Shown: piece after piece, positions 1 through 11,032 of the stretch
Layout: each line of letters opens with the position of its first letter
Position numbering within the stretch: position 1 is the stretch's first letter
DNA from: Wyeomyia smithii
Lineage: Eukaryota > Arthropoda > Insecta > Diptera > Culicidae
Direction of reading: 5' to 3'
Length of the DNA stretch: 64,000 nucleotides
Assembly: GCF_029784165.1 (NCBI RefSeq)
Contig: NC_073695.1
Location: forward strand, 160,385,622 to 160,449,621
Notes under the pieces: model-generated
The model's input: only the letters and a program-made list of their open reading frames with translations
What the model was told of the DNA's origin: nothing
Databases searched by the model: none
Position numbers and translations under genes: made by a program

Positions 1-1800
1 CGTGGAAGTTCGTTGTGAAATTTCCGGTTTCAAACCAAATGTCTCGTTTGATCTGAGGGGCAAGCAATCTCGCTTCGATCATTTATAATCGAACGGCGAA
101 AGAAGCCAGAGTGTGTGTTTTTGTGTTGTTCGCGAATTTGTTCGAGGTTTGTATTAGCGTGAGGTTGTCTTAGATTAGCTAGTTGTTTTAAGTGTTGTTT
201 CTTTGATAGGATTAGCGCATGTTAGGAGTAGCTATAATTTTAGTGGAGACTTTGCCAGCAAGTGTGGTGAAAACAAAAGGTAAAGTTTGTTTGGGTTTGG
301 CTGTAACTGTGTAACCTAACCGCGTCGAACAGCCGTTCGACGGCTTTTTACGTTTTATTTAAAAGCGCTTGGCGAAGCCATAAACCCACCGCCAGCAAAG
401 TACATCCACCCAGACCGATTTCATGGCAACAGTTTCCTGAAGCCGCCGCCGATGATGATGGCGCTACTGTTGGAAATATGGTCATAAGCTCCGTTCATTG
501 TGCCGCATGTGTTACTGTACGGATTTTTTGCGTGCTTCTAACTATATTGAATGTAGGGCTATCCGGAACGTGTTGAAACATGTTTGAGCGTGACCATTTA
601 TGTCCTGCACAAAATCCATGTAACGTTCAAAACAAAACAATCGTTTTTCGCTTTCTGCATTTCTTCACACCACTTGCAGCAATAGTTGATCTCGCATGGA
701 CAGTGCTTAATCGGCTGTTTCACAAGCACTGACAGCCTTTTGACGTATAATCGAGCCAGAGAGCCAGAGAAAAACTACTTCAAGCGAAATGTATGGGGAT
801 GACGTTCATGACAGGGATGTGCATCCACCCTTCTACCGCACACTTCTGGGACACGCCGTCAGCCAGGACAAGGCCCATTCTACCAGCCGCCGCACACTAG
901 GGCGGCCCATGCTGAGTCGCTGATCGGACTGATCGGCATATGCAGCCAATATAGAACCGTCGCCATCGCTAAAACACGACCGTACCCGGATGGTGCGGTG
1001 ATTGCTGTTGGATGCCGTTTGCAGTAGATCGCCGCTAAGTACCGTTGGATGCTAACAACGGATAGAAAGGAGAGGTGTGAGTAGCCGCCGTAAGAGTGAG
1101 TACGCTAGAAATAAATCTCTGCGCAGAGTAAAGTTCAGCCAAGACCCCCTTTGAAAGATAGCTTTATGGCATAGCCAATAGAGTACACCCACGCACACGA
1201 TAGGTTAGTGAGCTAGTTATAGATGGCCAAAATTTAGTTAGTAGTAAAACGAAGCATGCTTGTAAATATAATTGTAACAGTAATATAGTGCGTTTCCCTG
1301 TTTGAAGTAATGTTTAGTGTAATTTAGGTGATGCAAAGGTGTCTCACGTCTCGCGATCGTTTCCAGTCTTGTGTATTTTGGGTACTCCAAGTGAACTGCT
1401 TGGGAATACAGTCCCCGCACTCTGGTTTCGCTAAACTGGGCAGCAATCTGATCGTTCAGAATTGGTCCAGTGAGGAGAATCACGAGCTCGGAGTTTTGAG
1501 GTTTAGGGAGTTTTTTCGCGAATTTCTGCGGTAATTTCACGTTGAGTTTCGGATCGAAAGTTGAGACTGAGTACCTTAGTGTAGTGCCTCTGCCTTTTCG
1601 TTTCCCCCGGTTTATTACCCTGGCCCGCCCTGAGGCGGAGTTTCTGGCCGGGCAAGCCAAGACAGGCAAGTGGTCCTCTTCGAGGTGGCGCTTAAGCCAC
1701 TTGCTTGAAGATACGGGGAGCGGAGCCGCAGATTTAAGAGTGTGGCTTTCAGGCCCGCTACAGTTCATATATTCATTGATCAATAATAGTTTCTTCTAAT
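1..1800. other. Unassigned GC-moderate stretch, no supported gene
   Basis: This stretch is richer in G and C than most of the window. I see no ORF with recognisable protein features: the overlapping ORFs at 1238-1799 on both strands lack known motifs. A donor-like AAAGGTAAAG lies near 277-286 and a short stem (CAAGTGG with CCACTTG) near 1667-1702. It could be an untranslated leader, an old LTR or an unrecognised repeat. Function unknown. Confidence 0.3.
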
Positions 1801-1951
1801 TGATCATAAATTTTTGTGTTAGGTGGTTTTTGTTGTTTGATAAAGTCATATATTTTTCAAAATCGAATAGTTTATTTCGACTAATTGAACTATTTATTTG
1901 TTAGAAATTTGTTTAAAATGTAAATTGTGTGTTATCTACCCTTTTAACAAT

Positions 1952-2058
1952 TCTGCTTACGTCAGTTTGACTCTTCGGGTATTTCGCAAGGAAAGCAATA
2001 AATCTGGCAACATTAGTGTTGCCAAAACCCCAGAAATCACGAAATTGACGTAAGCAGA
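1952..2058. mobile_element. MITE-like element with 13-bp terminal inverted repeats
   Basis: The sequence begins TCTGCTTACGTCA and ends with its exact reverse complement TGACGTAAGCAGA, giving a 107-bp unit without an ORF. No clear target duplication is visible, so the superfamily cannot be assigned. The inverted ends and small size fit a miniature inverted-repeat element. Confidence 0.5.
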
Positions 2059-2239
2059 GAGATTCGGAAACTACGAACACGCATTATAGCACTCGTCATT
2101 ATGGTGCGTAAAAAGATGGATTTTTTTTGTGGACCCCACTGTGACCAGTAGTTGTTTGATCTTTTGTGGCATTGTCCGGACGTTTTTGCTGTTTGCACAT
2201 TTCTGTTTTTTTTACCATTTTTCAGTGCTACTTATTGAG

Positions 2240-2575
2240 AAGTAACCTGCCCCGTGTTATAGTGCTTTTTGTCTTTTCCTTCAGACTTGGTAACCTACTA
2301 CCTTCCTTATCGACCTTATCATATCCTCCTGCAGGCTATCACTCTAAAAGCATATAACGTGCTATAGTCTATGATATTATCGAAGCTTTAGATCAGTGGT
2401 TATCTGGAGGGAAGTTATAATACTTTTTGTCTTCTCATTCAGATTTAGTAACCTACTTTCTTCCTTATCGATTCTATCATATACTCCTGCAAGCTATCAC
2501 TCTAATAGCGTAGACGTGCTATAGTCTATGATATCATCGAAGCTTTAGACGAGAGGTTATTAAATCTGGAGAGAA
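2240..2575. repeat. Two-copy tandem duplication, about 170 bp unit
   Basis: Two diverged head-to-tail copies are seen, about 2244-2412 and 2413-2575. Each contains the run from CTTTTTGTCTT through TATCACTCTAA to CGAAGCTTTAGA. The array abuts the 3' side of a minus-strand SINE and may be part of its tail. Confidence 0.6.
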
Positions 2576-2718
2576 GATTTTGTGTGGAAGAGCCTGAGAA
2601 TAAACCCATACTTAAAGTCCTTTTTGCGAACGAATGGTTTGGTTCTACTAAGATTCGAACCTATCACCATTCGCTTGTCAAAGCGGACTCTGTAACCTTG
2701 CGGCTACTAAGCTCGACA
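2576..2718 (-). mobile_element. tRNA-related SINE, family 1 (minus strand)
   Basis: Read on the minus strand it starts near GTCGAGCTTAGTAG and carries a B-box-like GGTTCGAATCT. It continues with a GGACTTTAAG...CAGGCTC tail shared with the copy at 13397-13620. The tRNA-like acceptor and cloverleaf are not conserved, so it is a SINE relic rather than a tRNA gene. Confidence 0.6.
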
Positions 2719-3061
2719 AAAGATGGATACTGATGTGATAAGTAATCGCATATCGCCTGTATGTTTGCTTATATTCAATAAAAAGCAGAAATATAAATGG
2801 TCAGGTGTCCTTAACGAGTATCCCAAAAATATTGAAATTTCTACGAATTCTCTATATTTAACATATTTCAGAATAATCATATTTCAGATCATCATCGATA
2901 TTTTCAGAGTAGAAATAGTGGATTCGAGGAAGACATTTTTCAGCCTTGAAGTTTTCGCAATTTTAGGCATCTGAAAACGAAAAAAACGAGCTTATAGTCA
3001 TTTTGCAGGTGTTTCGTGCCAGTTTCAAATCATTAAATGTAATAAATTAGGAAATAAAAAC

Positions 3062-3316
3062 AATATCGCACGCTAGCCTGGGGGCTAATGCGGTCTCGAT
3101 CAACTAGATTAGTTGAGAGAATTCGTTATCGATATTGTTTTCGGCACATTTTGCATGTTGTAGGATAAGTACAACGATACATCGTGCCCCAGTGCTGAGT
3201 CGAGAAAATTTCCAGCTCGAAAAGTTCCTCGAACCTGATCGGGAATCGAACCCGATATCACAACCGTGTGGGAGAGCTAGCCAACCGACATCGCTAACCA
3301 CAGAACCACGGGGACC
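3062..3316 (-). mobile_element. tRNA-derived SINE, family 2 (Feilai-like)
   Basis: On the minus strand it opens with TGGTCCCCGTGGTTCTGTGG. It then has an A-box-like TGGTTAGCGATG and a textbook B box GGTTCGATTCCC about 50 bases later, followed by a non-tRNA body ending near the TTAGTTGA region. This head resembles mosquito Feilai-type SINEs; the family name is from memory. It would be a Pol III-transcribed, LINE-mobilised element without coding capacity. Confidence 0.7.
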
Positions 3317-4555
3317 AAATTAGGAAATAATTACCTGCAAATCGCTACAAGCAGCTTCTCCGTCGAGCGCACAACAATCGAACGGTGAACAAAGAGCTGC
3401 CAAAGCTTGGTTGGGTGACATGACCAAGATATGTTTAATTTGGACAATGACGAACTTGTTTCGACCATGCCTCAAACAACTATGTATTTTATCTTGGTAT
3501 TTTATTGATGTTACTACAACAATGGATTGTTTCAAAAGCATACATACATTACCCGTCATCAATAAGGTATATACGAAGGAGCGGCAGATGAGCGTGGTTG
3601 CAAGTGTTAGATAGTAACAGTTTTCGCGTGCTGAGACCGTGACGTCACAACAACCAATTATACACAGGTTGGCGCGGCAACATGTATGAATTTTGTTTGA
3701 AATATGGATCGTAAATCGTATGGAGTGCATTACATTTTTGTTCGATGATAATATCAGAAACAACATGTGTATCCCAGATATTGTCACAGATTACGAAATC
3801 TTTTGAAATTGACCGACGTAAACGATAACGTATTCTCTTGTAAATTACTTTTAATGCCTATGCCTGAATATTTTGTATTTTCAACCTCTTGCGATCAACG
3901 ATGGATCGTGGGTCTTTGAGTTTTTTAGTTTCTTTTTGACAATTGATCTGTGGTTGAATATCGTCGTAAGTAGAGCACTCAGTCATTGGTTGACTCGCTT
4001 CATCCAACAAGTCATCGCCAGCCCCAGTCGAAAAAACGTTCTCGCCGGTGCTTTGACCTGCTCGACCGAAGGAGCGCATTCTTCAGCTGGTGCATTTGCC
4101 TCGTGTTGCCTGCCACCAGCGCGAATCTGGCTCACACCGTCCGTGATAAAGATTCACCGATCAGAAATGTAAAAATTGTTGGAACGGCTGAAACGTAAAT
4201 AATTACTTTTGGACAGATTGATACATTACCTTCTGATTCATTACCTTCCGATGCTAAAATACGCCGGGAATCGGCCTGGAACCTATTTTCAAAATCCTCC
4301 GCGCGGAAATGTTGTGAGCAAACATAAAAGTTTGCGAGAAGATTCGGTACCCGACAGAAACACCACCAAGTTTAACTGAACACGATGGCAATCGCGTTTT
4401 TTGGTAACCGTAGAACGTTAAAAACTCTAAAAAAGAACAATTTGTCGAATATCCGCACTGAATGCCGAACGTAAACGATTGTTGTGACGTCACAACTTTT
4501 TACTCGCCAGCTCTGATCGTATATTGAAATCGTATCTGCCACTCGTTTGTAATAT
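3317..4555. other. Intergenic DNA, nothing recognised
   Basis: No supported gene or repeat was found. The motif GTGACGTCACAACAA near 3638 recurs in inverted form near 4472, but no longer paired arms extend from it. Confidence 0.4.
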
Positions 4556-4955
4556 ACCTTATTGACCCGTTATAAGTTTGGAATCGCTTTATTGAGTATT
4601 GCAACACCCAGTTTGAGTATTGCAACACCTCCCGAAAAGTTTAGCATCACCTGGAATAGGCGGATATCTCGTGTTTTTGACAACCTAGAAAGGTACGGTT
4701 TTCAGCAAACTTGTTTAGAAGGTCAAAGGCTACTGTATGGTAGCCAATTCAGTGTGAAATTTCACCGCTATGTGGTGCTAGTGGGCACACATGTGTCGTG
4801 GTTTGAACTTAACTAATCTAACGATTCCGACCAGCTAGAAAGTTGCGGTGTCCAGCGAACTTGTTCAGGAGGCTAAAGGCTTCTACATGGTAGACAATTA
4901 AATACTGAATTACCCCGCTATGTTGCGCTAGGGTGCATGCAGTTTTTCATATTTA

Positions 4956-5257
4956 CACAGTAAAAAAAAATTACATTTCTTTAAATGCACATAAATGGAG
5001 CATTTGAAACCATGTAATATTCCGTGCGGCATTATATTCACATGCAAAGTAAATGAATATATTGTGAATTCGCATGCATATTTATATTCAAAGTTTTAAG
5101 TTTATATCAATTAACGTACAAATTTACATGGATTAAAACGATTCTGTATTGTGCATTATTAACGGTGTGAAATTGTATATGTTTTTCACTTTAAGTGCTA
5201 GAAATCGTTATGTGTTTTAATTTGTACTAGTTGTAAATTTCATATATTGGTACTGTG
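4956..5257. mobile_element. Tc1/mariner-type MITE, 302 bp
   Basis: It starts CACAGTA and ends TACTGTG, flanked on both sides by TA (4954-4955, 5258-5259). Interior AT-rich, no ORF. It lies inside the left arm of the larger 4556-8775 element. The TA duplication and CAGT-type ends fit a mariner-related miniature element. Confidence 0.6.
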
Positions 5258-5844
5258 TAGACTTAAACTTATCGCGTGATTATTACCACCCACAAAGGTC
5301 TTCGGCTAGTGCCACCAGCTCTGGTCAAGCATGTCGAAATACAGTATAACGACGCATTCTATTTTCATTACAATTCACTGTCAACACAAATCAAAAACAC
5401 CCAGTGCTCTAATTGAAACACGGCTTTCACATCTTTGGCAACCACCAGGGCGAGTGTTTTGACTTCGTGTATACATTTAGGGTGTCTGCTCGTTGAATGG
5501 GGCTTACACGCGCCTTCCGAACGCACGGTGCGTTACGCACCATGTACTGAAGCCACAACCACTCGGCTTGCATGTAAGTCGACGGCGTTGCGTGTTCGGT
5601 CTTCAGCTTGCAGCGGAAAGTAATATTAAATGCCCTCTTTGGTGTACAAATCCTTCAACATCGGATTAGAGGCATGTCTACTGCAACTGTTTGCAGCCGA
5701 GGTAATCAATTTAGTCGCGATATCGTCAATTTTCCCCATTGTAAAACGGATTGTGAATGCTGGTGATCAAACTGCCAACATACCAACACAGTCGCATGCT
5801 ACATGTTATAACCTTTTCAAATGAAGGCACTTCTTTATAATAAA
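5258..5844. other. Interior of the 4556-8775 element, no gene seen
   Basis: Short ORFs at 5435-5824 have no recognisable features and are not supported as genes. Confidence 0.4.
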
Positions 5845-6059
5845 CTAGCTGACCCGGCAAATTTCGTCTCGCCTATTTTATTGTTTAATAATTTTAAACA
5901 TTTCAAATTCATTGATTCCTTGCGATTTGTTTATATCATGTGAAATGATTGGTTTTATTGGAATGACAACATCCTCGACGTTTGGCTTTTGTACAGTCTC
6001 TATTCCGAAAATATATTGAATGCATTTCAGTTATTTTCGTTGTTTTTTAGAAACTGAAA

Positions 6060-7190
6060 GTGGCCATCTTCGAATTCAAAATGGTGTCCAGGGTCAATGC
6101 TTGGCTTCTATGCATCATTTCGATTACAGAAATATCCATATGTAGTGATATTCGCCATCTTGGATTTTAAAATGGCATTTGGAGACAATTTCTGACCCCT
6201 GAGCGTCATTCTGGTTAAAGGAACACTCATATTGGGTGGCATTTTGTCATTTTTGGCTGTTTTCCAGACACCGGAAGTCGCCATCTTACAATTCAAAATG
6301 TTGTCTGAGGTCGATTTGTGGCTTCAGTGCATCATAACAATCCCGGAAATACCCATATTGGGTGGTATTTGGTCATTTGCCGCTGTTTTTCCGAAACCGG
6401 AAGACGCCATCTTGAATTTCAAAATGAAATGGCATTAGGAGGCAATTTTTGGCCTCTAAGCGTCGATCTGGTTGAAGAAACGCTTTTCGGCTGTTTTCCA
6501 GACACCGGAAGTCGCCATCTCACAATTCAAAATGTTGTCTGAGGTTGATAAGTCGATTTGTGGCTTCAGTGTATCATAACCGTATGTTCCGTAAATACGC
6601 ATATTGGGTGGTATTTGGTCATTTGCCGCTGTTTTTCGGAAACCGGAAGTCGCAATCTTAGACTTCGAAATGGCATTTGGGAACAATTTCTGGCCTTCGT
6701 GCGTCAATCTGGTTGAATAAACGCTCTTGTTGGGTGGTATTTGGTCATTTTCGGCTGTTTTCCAGACACCGGAAGTTGCCATCTTCCAATTCAAAATGTT
6801 GTCTGAGGTCGATTTGTGGCTTCAGTACGTCGTAATAATTCCGGAAATACGCATATTGGGTGGTATTTGATCATTTGCCGCTGTTTTTCAGAAACCGGAA
6901 GTCGCCATCTTGAATTTTTGAATGGCATTAGGGGACAGTCTTTGGGCTCTGAGCGTCATTCTGGTTAAAAACATCCATATTAGGTGGTATTTGGTCATTT
7001 TCGGCGGTTTTCCAGACACCGGAAGTCGCCATCTTACAATTCGGTCGATCTGAGGTCGATTTGTGGCTTCAGTGCATCATCACAATTCCGGAAATACCCA
7101 TATTGGATGGTATTTGGTCATTTGCCGCTGTTTTTCAGAAGCCGAAAGTCGCCACCTTAGACTTTGAAATGGTATTTGGAGACATGCCAG
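6060..7190 (+). repeat. Type-1 tandem array, about 128-bp monomers in alternating A/B dimers
   Basis: About nine monomers share the core CCGGAAGTCGCCATCTT, at roughly 6060, 6267, 6398, 6502, 6637, 6767, 6893, 7017 and 7140. Two monomer kinds alternate. One continues TTCAAAATGTTGTCTGAGG, the other TTCAAAATGGCATTTGG, giving a higher-order repeat of about 250 bp. Long apparent ORFs here are read through the repeat and are not genes. Confidence 0.85.
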
Positions 7191-7194
7191 AAGA

Positions 7195-7960
7195 AGGAAG
7201 GGTGTCGAAACATTATGGACATGGTTGTTACACCTAAAAACATTCACTTGCCAAATCTAATTATATTTGCTTGATTGGTTCACGCGCTGTGCGAAATTTG
7301 AGTTTTATTTGTATGGGACCCCTCCCTAATAGCAGAGGGAGGGGTGTCAAATCATTATAGATATATTTGTTGCCCCTAAAAACATTCATCTGCCAAATTT
7401 GGTTCCATTTAGTAGGTTAGTTCTCGAGATAGCAGGAAATTGTGTTTCATTTGTATGGAACCCCTTCCTCACAGAACAGGGAGGGGAGTCAAACCATTAT
7501 GGACATATTTGTTATCTCTAAAAACATTCACATACCAAATTTGGTTGTATTTGGTCGATTGGTTCTCGAGCTGTGGGGAATTTGTGTTTCATTTGTATGG
7601 GACCCCTCCCTTGTAGAAGGGGGAGGGATGTCAAACCATTATAGATATATTTGTTACCCTTAAAAACATCCACCTACCAAATTTGGTTCTTTTTGCTTGG
7701 TTAGTTCTCGAGATGTGGAGAAATTTGTGTTTCATTTGTATGGAACCCCTCCCTTCCAGAAGAGGGAGGGGTGTCGAACCACTATGGACATATTTGTTAC
7801 TTCTAAAAACACCCACATGCCAAATTTGGTTCCATTTGCTTGGTTAGTTTTTGAGATGTGCAGAAATTTGTGTTTCGTTTGTATGGGACCCCTCCCTTCC
7901 AGGAGAGGGAGGGGCCCAAATCTTCATAGGAACCTTTCTTGGCCCCTAAAACTTCTACCT
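7195..7960 (+). repeat. Type-2 tandem array, about 142-bp monomers
   Basis: At least five to six copies contain GGGACCCCTCCCTT...GAGGGAGGGG hairpins (about 7317, 7458, 7601, 7743, 7887), followed by CCAAATTTGGTTCCATTT. The spacing is 141-144 bp. Each monomer could form a small GC-rich stem from its CCCTCCC and GGGAGGG. Confidence 0.85.
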
Positions 7961-8199
7961 ACAAATTTTCACGTCGATCGGTACGGTAGTTTCCGAGCCT
8001 ATATTGATCAGACAGACAGACAGACCGGACTGCATTTTTATAGGTATAGATACACACAACCTTACGTATTGTGTGGAGTGATCAAATTGTCAACATTCAA
8101 ATTGGTTTAACTTCGTCATGTGTAAACAATCATTGCCTATAAAATTGCGTAAATAAAAAGTGTTACTGTGTTACTGAATATTGCAACTATTTAAACAGA

Positions 8200-8690
8200 G
8201 TTTAAGATAGAGTAAGTTGAAAACACTAAAAACTTTATGCACACTAGCAGCACACTGAAGAAAAATTCCGAAGTAAACTGTTAGCCAAACAGAAACTCTT
8301 GATCATTTGAGTAAGTTTGCTGAAAATCGCAACTCTTTAAATGATGGGATTATTGAGCTAAACTGAATTCGAAATGCTCAAAACTATATGCACAACAGCG
8401 CTGGGTTGCGGCTGAATTTCATACTTTCCTGCCGCCAGTTACAAGCCCTTGACCTTCTGAGTAACTTTGCTGAAAATCGCAACTCTCTAAATGGCGGGAT
8501 TATTGAGCTAAATAACGTTCAAAACACTCAAACCTACATGCACACTGGCGCGGCGTTGCGGTTGAATTTCGCACTATACTGTCTGCCAGTTACAAGCCCT
8601 TGTCCTCCTGAGCAACTTTGCAGAAGATCACAACTCTTTAGGTTTCCAGATTCAAAAGATAGAGTCACATAAATCTGCCCACTTTAAGTG
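8200..8690 (-). repeat. Subterminal tandem repeats of the 4556-8775 element
   Basis: About three diverged 150-bp units carry CTGAAAATCGCAACTCT and GTTACAAGCCCTTG. Their reverse complements appear as two units in the left arm (about 4690-4930), so they belong to the long inverted ends. Confidence 0.6.
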
Positions 8691-8777
8691 ATGCCAAACT
8701 TTTCGGGGTGTTGCAATATTCAAACTGGGTGTTGCAATACTCAGTAAAGCGATTCCAAACTTATGACGGGTAGTGTA

Positions 8778-9984
8778 CCTATTTGTTACAATAGCTTTCT
8801 GAAATTGGCTTTAATATTACCATTTTCACTTGAATCGACTCGAGTCAAGCATGATTTTAAATATGTGTGAGTCATTATTTTGCCGAAAACTATGGTGTGT
8901 TATGAATCATAGATATGTTATTTCAATGGTTCATACATAGTTCTCTAAATATTAAATTCTTCAAAGAAATTGCGTAAATGTTCTCACACGTACGTAGCAC
9001 TGTGGGGCAGAACCCAGAAAAGTCCCGACAAAACTCAAAAAAACGAAATTCAGTTTTCATGCCTCATTTTATTTTCTACTTGCAGTAGACATGTTATCGA
9101 CTGGAAATCATGATAATTTACTTTGAAAAATAATTTAGAAAACGTGCTATAATATTGGGATGGTGAGGATTTACAAGGCTTGTAAAATGAAAGAAAAAAT
9201 TTTCACAGATATTTTCCAGTAGGGCATGCAAATACATAGAAATTAATTAGCTAACTCATATGATCCTCATAAAATAGAGTATAAACTAAAACGTAATGTG
9301 ATATTAAGAAGGTTTTGTTGAAAATAGGTTCGAAGGAGGCATAGTATGTAAAACAATTTTTTTGTAATTTCTCCTCATTTTCGGCAATATGAAAAACATA
9401 AAGTTCTACGTTGCTCTGCTATGACACTATTATTGTAATAAAATACAAGGTATTGGCTAGTACTAAACCAAAAATCAGCTGCTACTAGTTGCGACTTACC
9501 GAGTAATTCGATTTTCGCAACGATTGTTTTCATGTCAATTCATGTAAAAAATCGTTAATCAGCAGGGTCCGTATCGATGTTTGTCCTACAATAGGCTTTG
9601 CTAAATGCCGGTGCATGCAACACGACCATAATTGTGTTCGGGGGTCTTTCAAAGCTGACGTCCAGTAGTATGAAGTCCCCTCAGAAATAATTATTAGTAC
9701 TAGGAAATAGTTTGTTATTGAATAAACAGTGTCTTAAACAAAAGTAAGCGTTTAGTATCTATGCCAAACGGGATAAAATATAACAAGAGGAGCTCTTAGA
9801 AAGGGAACATGACCAACTTATGTTTAATTGAACAATGTTCCTATTTGAAATATTTTGTCACAAACAATAACATCTACTATATAAAAATGGAATTCCGTAA
9901 CACTTGATCTTATTGATATTATTCCCTCAGCCTCTGAGGTGTACAGTAATCATTATCATTTTGAATCGTTCTAATACAAAAATA
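8778..9984. other. AT-rich intergenic DNA, nothing recognised
   Basis: No ORF, repeat or RNA feature that I can support. Confidence 0.4.
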
Positions 9985-10800
9985 ATAAGCGGTGACATGT
10001 AGGTTTTTCAACATGAAAATGTTCGATGATGTACAGGAAAGACATTTGAGAAAAAATAATAGGTATCTATTTAATAAAACTCAAAGCGATGATATATGGT
10101 TCTTTTTTCACTAAAATGTTTGTTAATGTTCAGGAAGGACATTTGAGGAAAAATAATTAGTATCTGATCACTAAAATTTGAGATATTATTCACAAAACTA
10201 CGTAAAACATGCAAAATTGTGACTTTTTGTACATAATTCGTCTCCAAATCTGAATTCAAAGCGATGACAGGTGATTCTTTTTTCATTAAAATGTTCGTTG
10301 ATGTTTAAGAAAGACATTTAAGAAAAAATAATAGGTATCTAATTACTAAAACTTGAGATATTATTCACGAAGCTGCGTAAAACATGCAAAATTATGACTT
10401 TCTGTGCTAAATTTGCCTCTAAATCAAAATTCAAAGCGATGACAAATGATTCTTTTTTCACAAAAATGTTTGTTAATGTTCAGGAAAGACATTTGAGGAA
10501 AAATAATTAGTATCTGATCACTAAAACCTGAGATATTATTCAGAAAACTAAGTGAAAAAAGCGATTCAAAGCGATTACATGTGATTCTGTTTTTCATTAA
10601 AATGGTGTTTGATGTTTAAGAAAGACATTTGAGAAAAAATAACAGGTATCTGATTACTAAAACTCGAGATATTATTCACAAAACTACGTGAAACATACAA
10701 AATCATGACTTTTATGCTGAATTTGCCTCTAAATCAAAACTCGAAGCAGCGATCTGTGATTTTTATTATAATAAAATGTTCGTTGTGTTTAGGAAAGATA

Positions 10801-10904
10801 GAGTATCGAACGTCTTCGTCAGTGGTTTTCATCGGCAGGTTTTTGCATAAGATTGCTGCAGAAAACCTGCCGAAGAAAACCACTGACGAAGACGTTCGAT
10901 ACCC
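10801..10904. mobile_element. 104-bp palindromic MITE, copy 1
   Basis: The arms (starting GAGTATCGAACGTC and ending GACGTTCGATACCC) are about 42 bp each and nearly perfect reverse complements around a roughly 20-base loop. TA lies on both sides (10799-10800, 10905-10906), and removing the element restores the satellite monomer. This fits a TA-targeting Tc1/mariner-type MITE. Confidence 0.85.
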
Positions 10905-10928
10905 TATTTGAGGGAAAAATAATAGGTA

Positions 10929-11032
10929 GGGTATCGAACGTCTTCGTCAGTGGTTTTCTTCGGCAGTTTTTCTGCAGCAATCTTATGCAAAAGAGGGCCG
11001 AAGAAAACCCCTGACGAAGACGTTCGATACCC
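10929..11032. mobile_element. 104-bp palindromic MITE, copy 2, loop inverted
   Basis: Same length and arms as copy 1, with TA at 10927-10928 and 11033-11034. The loop reads CTGCAGCAATCTTATGCAAA, the reverse complement of the copy-1 loop, so this copy inserted in the opposite orientation 22 bp from the first. Confidence 0.85.

Larger units (their letters stand above)
5845..8052 (+). mobile_element. Composite tandem-repeat element (CTAGCTGACCCGG family)
   Basis: It begins with CTAGCTGACCCGGCAAA and ends with a (CAGA)n-rich tail, GACTGCATTTTTATAGGTAT and AGATA. Between these lie an array of about 128-bp monomers (6060-7190), then an array of about 142-bp monomers (7195-7960). Related copies or ends are seen at 24532-29866 (5' end, minus), 41012-46346, and 56293-63590 (minus). 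No protein is encoded. The fixed ends with internal arrays suggest a mobile, non-autonomous element; its superfamily is not clear to me. Confidence 0.65.
4556..8775. mobile_element. DNA element with long imperfect terminal inverted repeats
   Basis: The left end (from 4556, with ATAAGTTTGGAATCGCTTTA at about 4573) is mirrored by the reverse complement of the right end up to 8775. About 100 bases match closely, including two copies of TTGCAACACC spaced 24 bp. The similarity continues weakly inward through diverged 150-bp subrepeats in both arms. The flanks read TA (4554-4555 and 8776-8777), which suggests a Tc1/mariner-type target. No transposase is seen; the middle is occupied by later insertions. 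It is a fold-back-like, non-autonomous element. Confidence 0.7.

Noticed and set aside
1238..1799. Overlapping ORFs on both strands in a GC-moderate segment
   Set aside because: No recognised motif on either strand; probably chance frames in GC-richer DNA.
2576..2718. Possible tRNA gene with a B box
   Set aside because: No cloverleaf, the A box is poor and the tail matches another dispersed copy, so it is called a SINE.
3062..3316. Possible tRNA gene with good A and B boxes
   Set aside because: The acceptor stem and anticodon arm do not fold as a tRNA, and a long non-tRNA body follows; SINE.
3638..4487. MITE suggested by inverted GTGACGTCACAACAA motifs
   Set aside because: The motif is partly self-complementary, and pairing does not extend beyond it.
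6060..7960. CRISPR-like regular repeats
   Set aside because: Monomers are contiguous, 128-142 bp and diverged, without unique spacers or cas genes; the genome is eukaryotic.
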